Shown: positions 62,548-64,000 of the stretch, piece by piece
How positions within the stretch are numbered: position 1 is the stretch's first letter
Layout of the letters: the number at the start of each line of letters is the position of its first letter
Origin: Belliella buryatensis
GTDB lineage: Bacteria > Bacteroidota > Bacteroidia > Cytophagales > Cyclobacteriaceae
Direction of reading: 5' to 3'
Assembly (NCBI RefSeq): GCF_900188245.1
Contig: NZ_FZOK01000009.1
Location: 62,001-126,000 of the forward strand
DNA: 64,000 bases
Translations under genes and position numbers: made by a program
The notes under the pieces: generated by a model
The model's input: only the letters and a program-made list of their open reading frames with translations
What the model was told of the DNA's origin: nothing
The model's database searches: none

Positions 62548-63285
62548 TTAAAGACTCATCATATCCTTGAATCTTGCTGCTTGTCTCCTGCTGACTTCGA
62601 TTCTGTCTCCTCCTTTGAGGGTAACTACCAAGCCACCATTGAACCAAGGTTCTATAGCTTCTACCCAGCTCAAATTGATGATGTGTTTCCTACTTGCTCT
62701 GAAAAAAGATTTCTCGTCTAATCTTTCATCTAGTGCATTGAGAGATTTGTGTATCATCGGCTTATTGTTGTCAAAATATACCTTGATGTAGTTTCCATCA
62801 GATTCAAAAAGACGCACGTGCTCTAGCTTGACAAACCAACACCTGTCACCATCTTTGACAAAAACCTGATCATTCAGTGTGAGTTTTTTATCTCCGCTGT
62901 CTTTATCCCTTTCCGAAGGTTTTTGGTTTTGGTCTTGGAGCTTTTTCTGAAGTCGTTCTATAGCTTCACCCAATCTTTTGGGTTCTATTGGTTTTAGTAG
63001 GTAATCTAAGGCATTGACCTGAAAGGCTTTCAGTGCATATTCATCATAGGCAGTGGTGAAGACTACATGCGGAACATTGTCTAATTCTTCCAAAAGGTCG
63101 AAGCCTGTTTTTTCAGGCATCTGAATATCCAGAAAAACCACATCAGGCAGGAGATTATCTATTTTCTCCTTGGCGTCATCCACATTATTGGCTTCGCCGA
63201 TTACTTCTACATGGTCGTATTGAGATAATAAATTGATTAGCTCTTTTCTGGCCAATCTTTCATCGTCTATTACAAGTGCTCGCAT
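62548..63285 (-). CDS. LytTR-family response regulator (LytR/AlgR type)
   Basis: A 245-residue regulator. Receiver: MRALVIDDERLARKELINLL, Asp53 in VVFLDIQMPEKTG, VFTTAYDEYALKAFQVNALD and YLLKPIEPKRL. A charged linker (residues 118-140) leads to the LytTR domain with LFESDGNYIKVYF, KSLNALDERLDEKSFFRASRKHIIN and IEVSRRQAARFK. It begins 12 bp after the histidine-kinase gene, so it is the cognate regulator of that kinase. Its targets are not visible here. Confidence 0.92.
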   Translation of the reverse strand: MRALVIDDERLARKELINLLSQYDHVEVIGEANNVDDAKEKIDNLLPDVVFLDIQMPEKTGFDLLEELDNVPHVVFTTAYDEYALKAFQVNALDYLLKPIEPKRLGEAIERLQKKLQDQNQKPSERDKDSGDKKLTLNDQVFVKDGDRCWFVKLEHVRLFESDGNYIKVYFDNNKPMIHKSLNALDERLDEKSFFRASRKHIINLSWVEAIEPWFNGGLVVTLKGGDRIEVSRRQAARFKDMMSL

Positions 63286-63297
63286 TTCTTTGAAATT

Positions 63298-64000
63298 TTA
63301 ACCTAATGTAAGGTTTTGTTTTGGAATTTTTATTTCAGTGATGACAAAATCGCTTCCGGAATTGAATATTTTGAAGGATGCCCGCTCTCCATAGATCAAT
63401 TTGAGGCGTTGTATTGTATTAGTGATACCATGACCCTCTCCATCTTTCTTTTTTCCAAAAGGTTGACCTTTGAGCTGTCCGCTATTTTTTACTTGAATGT
63501 ATAAGTCATCGGTCAGTCCTTCATAGCATTTGATCATGATTTCTCCTCCCTTTACTCTGTTGGAAATCCCATGTTTGATACCATTTTCTACGATCGTTTG
63601 AAGCATCATCGGAGGAATTCTATAGTCGAATGCCTCAGGTTCTATTTCATATTTCACAGTCAACCTTTCTTCAAACCTGATCATTTCTAAATTGAGGTAA
63701 TCCTTGACTGTATTGAATTCATTTTCAAAATCAATTACACGCTTTTTGTCCATCATCAGAGAGAATCTCAGGATATTTGATAATTGGGTGATTGCAGATT
63801 TAGCTTTGGCTGGATCTTCGTCCACTAAAGCCCGCACACTATTGAGTGCATTGAATATAAAATGAGGATTGAGCTGGGATTTGAGATGATTGAGCTGTAT
63901 TTCGTTGATTTTGGCTTTATATTTCAGGGATTGATTGTAATTGTCTAAAAAATGGAAAATAAAGTACAGCATCACCCATAGTGAATAAAACAGAAAACTC
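63298..64000 (-). CDS. LytS/YehU-type sensor histidine kinase (5' end outside window)
   Basis: The C-terminal part of a histidine kinase of the His_kinase (PF06580) group. Membrane segment YFIFHFLDN at the visible N-end, then the phospho-acceptor region NHLKSQLNPHFIFNALNSVRA, and the ATPase with MLQTIVENGIKHGIS and GEGHGITNTIQRLKLIYGE. The frame is open through the right edge and the upstream codons encode more hydrophobic residues, so the gene continues beyond the window. It is in an operon with the response regulator at 62548. Confidence 0.88.
   Translation of the reverse strand, partial: SFLFYSLWVMLYFIFHFLDNYNQSLKYKAKINEIQLNHLKSQLNPHFIFNALNSVRALVDEDPAKAKSAITQLSNILRFSLMMDKKRVIDFENEFNTVKDYLNLEMIRFEERLTVKYEIEPEAFDYRIPPMMLQTIVENGIKHGISNRVKGGEIMIKCYEGLTDDLYIQVKNSGQLKGQPFGKKKDGEGHGITNTIQRLKLIYGERASFKIFNSGSDFVITEIKIPKQNLTLG

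Noticed and set aside
1-64000. tRNA, rRNA, tmRNA or riboswitch genes
   Set aside because: No clover-leaf, T-loop GGTTCGAATCC-type sequence or known conserved riboswitch core was recognised on either strand by reading; a covariance-model search would be needed to exclude small RNAs.

Overview
The window reads as chromosomal DNA of a Bacteroidota bacterium, most likely order Cytophagales, possibly a Cyclobacteriaceae/Algoriphagus-like marine or freshwater aerobe. The reasons are a GldJ-type gliding/T9SS lipoprotein, several lipoproteins with short Bacteroidota signal peptides, TAnnTTTG-type promoters, few Shine-Dalgarno sites, an orphan lycopene cyclase, and moderate-to-low GC. No rRNA, tRNA, CRISPR array or intact transposase is visible. 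The organism assignment is an inference from gene content.

Layout. 0-5.4 kb is the end of a surface polysaccharide cluster: an O-antigen-ligase/Wzy-like membrane protein cut by the left edge, two GT4 glycosyltransferases, a GT4 fragment and a DUF1972-type glycosyltransferase. 5.4-6.2 kb is a repeat-rich patch around a GxxExxY gene. 6.2-36.5 kb is mostly housekeeping: ridA, fumC, purU, an M20 dipeptidase, a DsbD-like reductase, hflKC, a COX3-like protein, mfd, gldJ, an S9 peptidase, a Fur-family regulator, a retropepsin-like/PDZ protein, a multi-PAS histidine kinase, lemA with two TPM-domain proteins, and comF. 36.6-43.5 kb is a rightward gene string (AhpD-like protein, xth, RsbW-like ATPase, ybeY, mnmG, methyltransferase, lipoprotein).

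Replication landmarks. Two perfect parS palindromes lie just upstream of mnmG. A 540-bp AT-rich gene-free stretch at 43519-44057 carries a cluster of DnaA boxes. Together with mnmG this is probably the chromosomal origin region.

44-53 kb is a fatty-acid oxidation locus: acyl-CoA ligase, MarR regulator, fused 3-hydroxyacyl-CoA dehydrogenase/enoyl-CoA hydratase, thiolase and acyl-CoA dehydrogenase. Both intergenic junctions downstream of the fusion gene are occupied by small elements of about 0.54 kb. Each carries one four-helix-bundle (23S-IVP/S23-like) gene and is bounded by inverted arrays of heptamers in strict 7-nt phase. The GxxExxY gene at 5.4 kb has the same architecture with 9-nt units. 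Other short-period arrays without a recognised partner follow the stop codons of purU, dsbD and the acyl-CoA dehydrogenase. I regard this family of single-gene, iteron-bounded elements as the most novel signal in the window. They may be mobile, and they may act as RNA intervening sequences.

53-55 kb is a small accessory patch: a decayed tyrosine recombinase, a KilA-N gene inside an 8-bp inverted repeat, and an SRPBCC protein. 55-64 kb holds an amidohydrolase lipoprotein, a lycopene cyclase, small envelope proteins, a PhoH-like ATPase, two LytTR response regulators and a LytS-type histidine kinase cut by the right edge.
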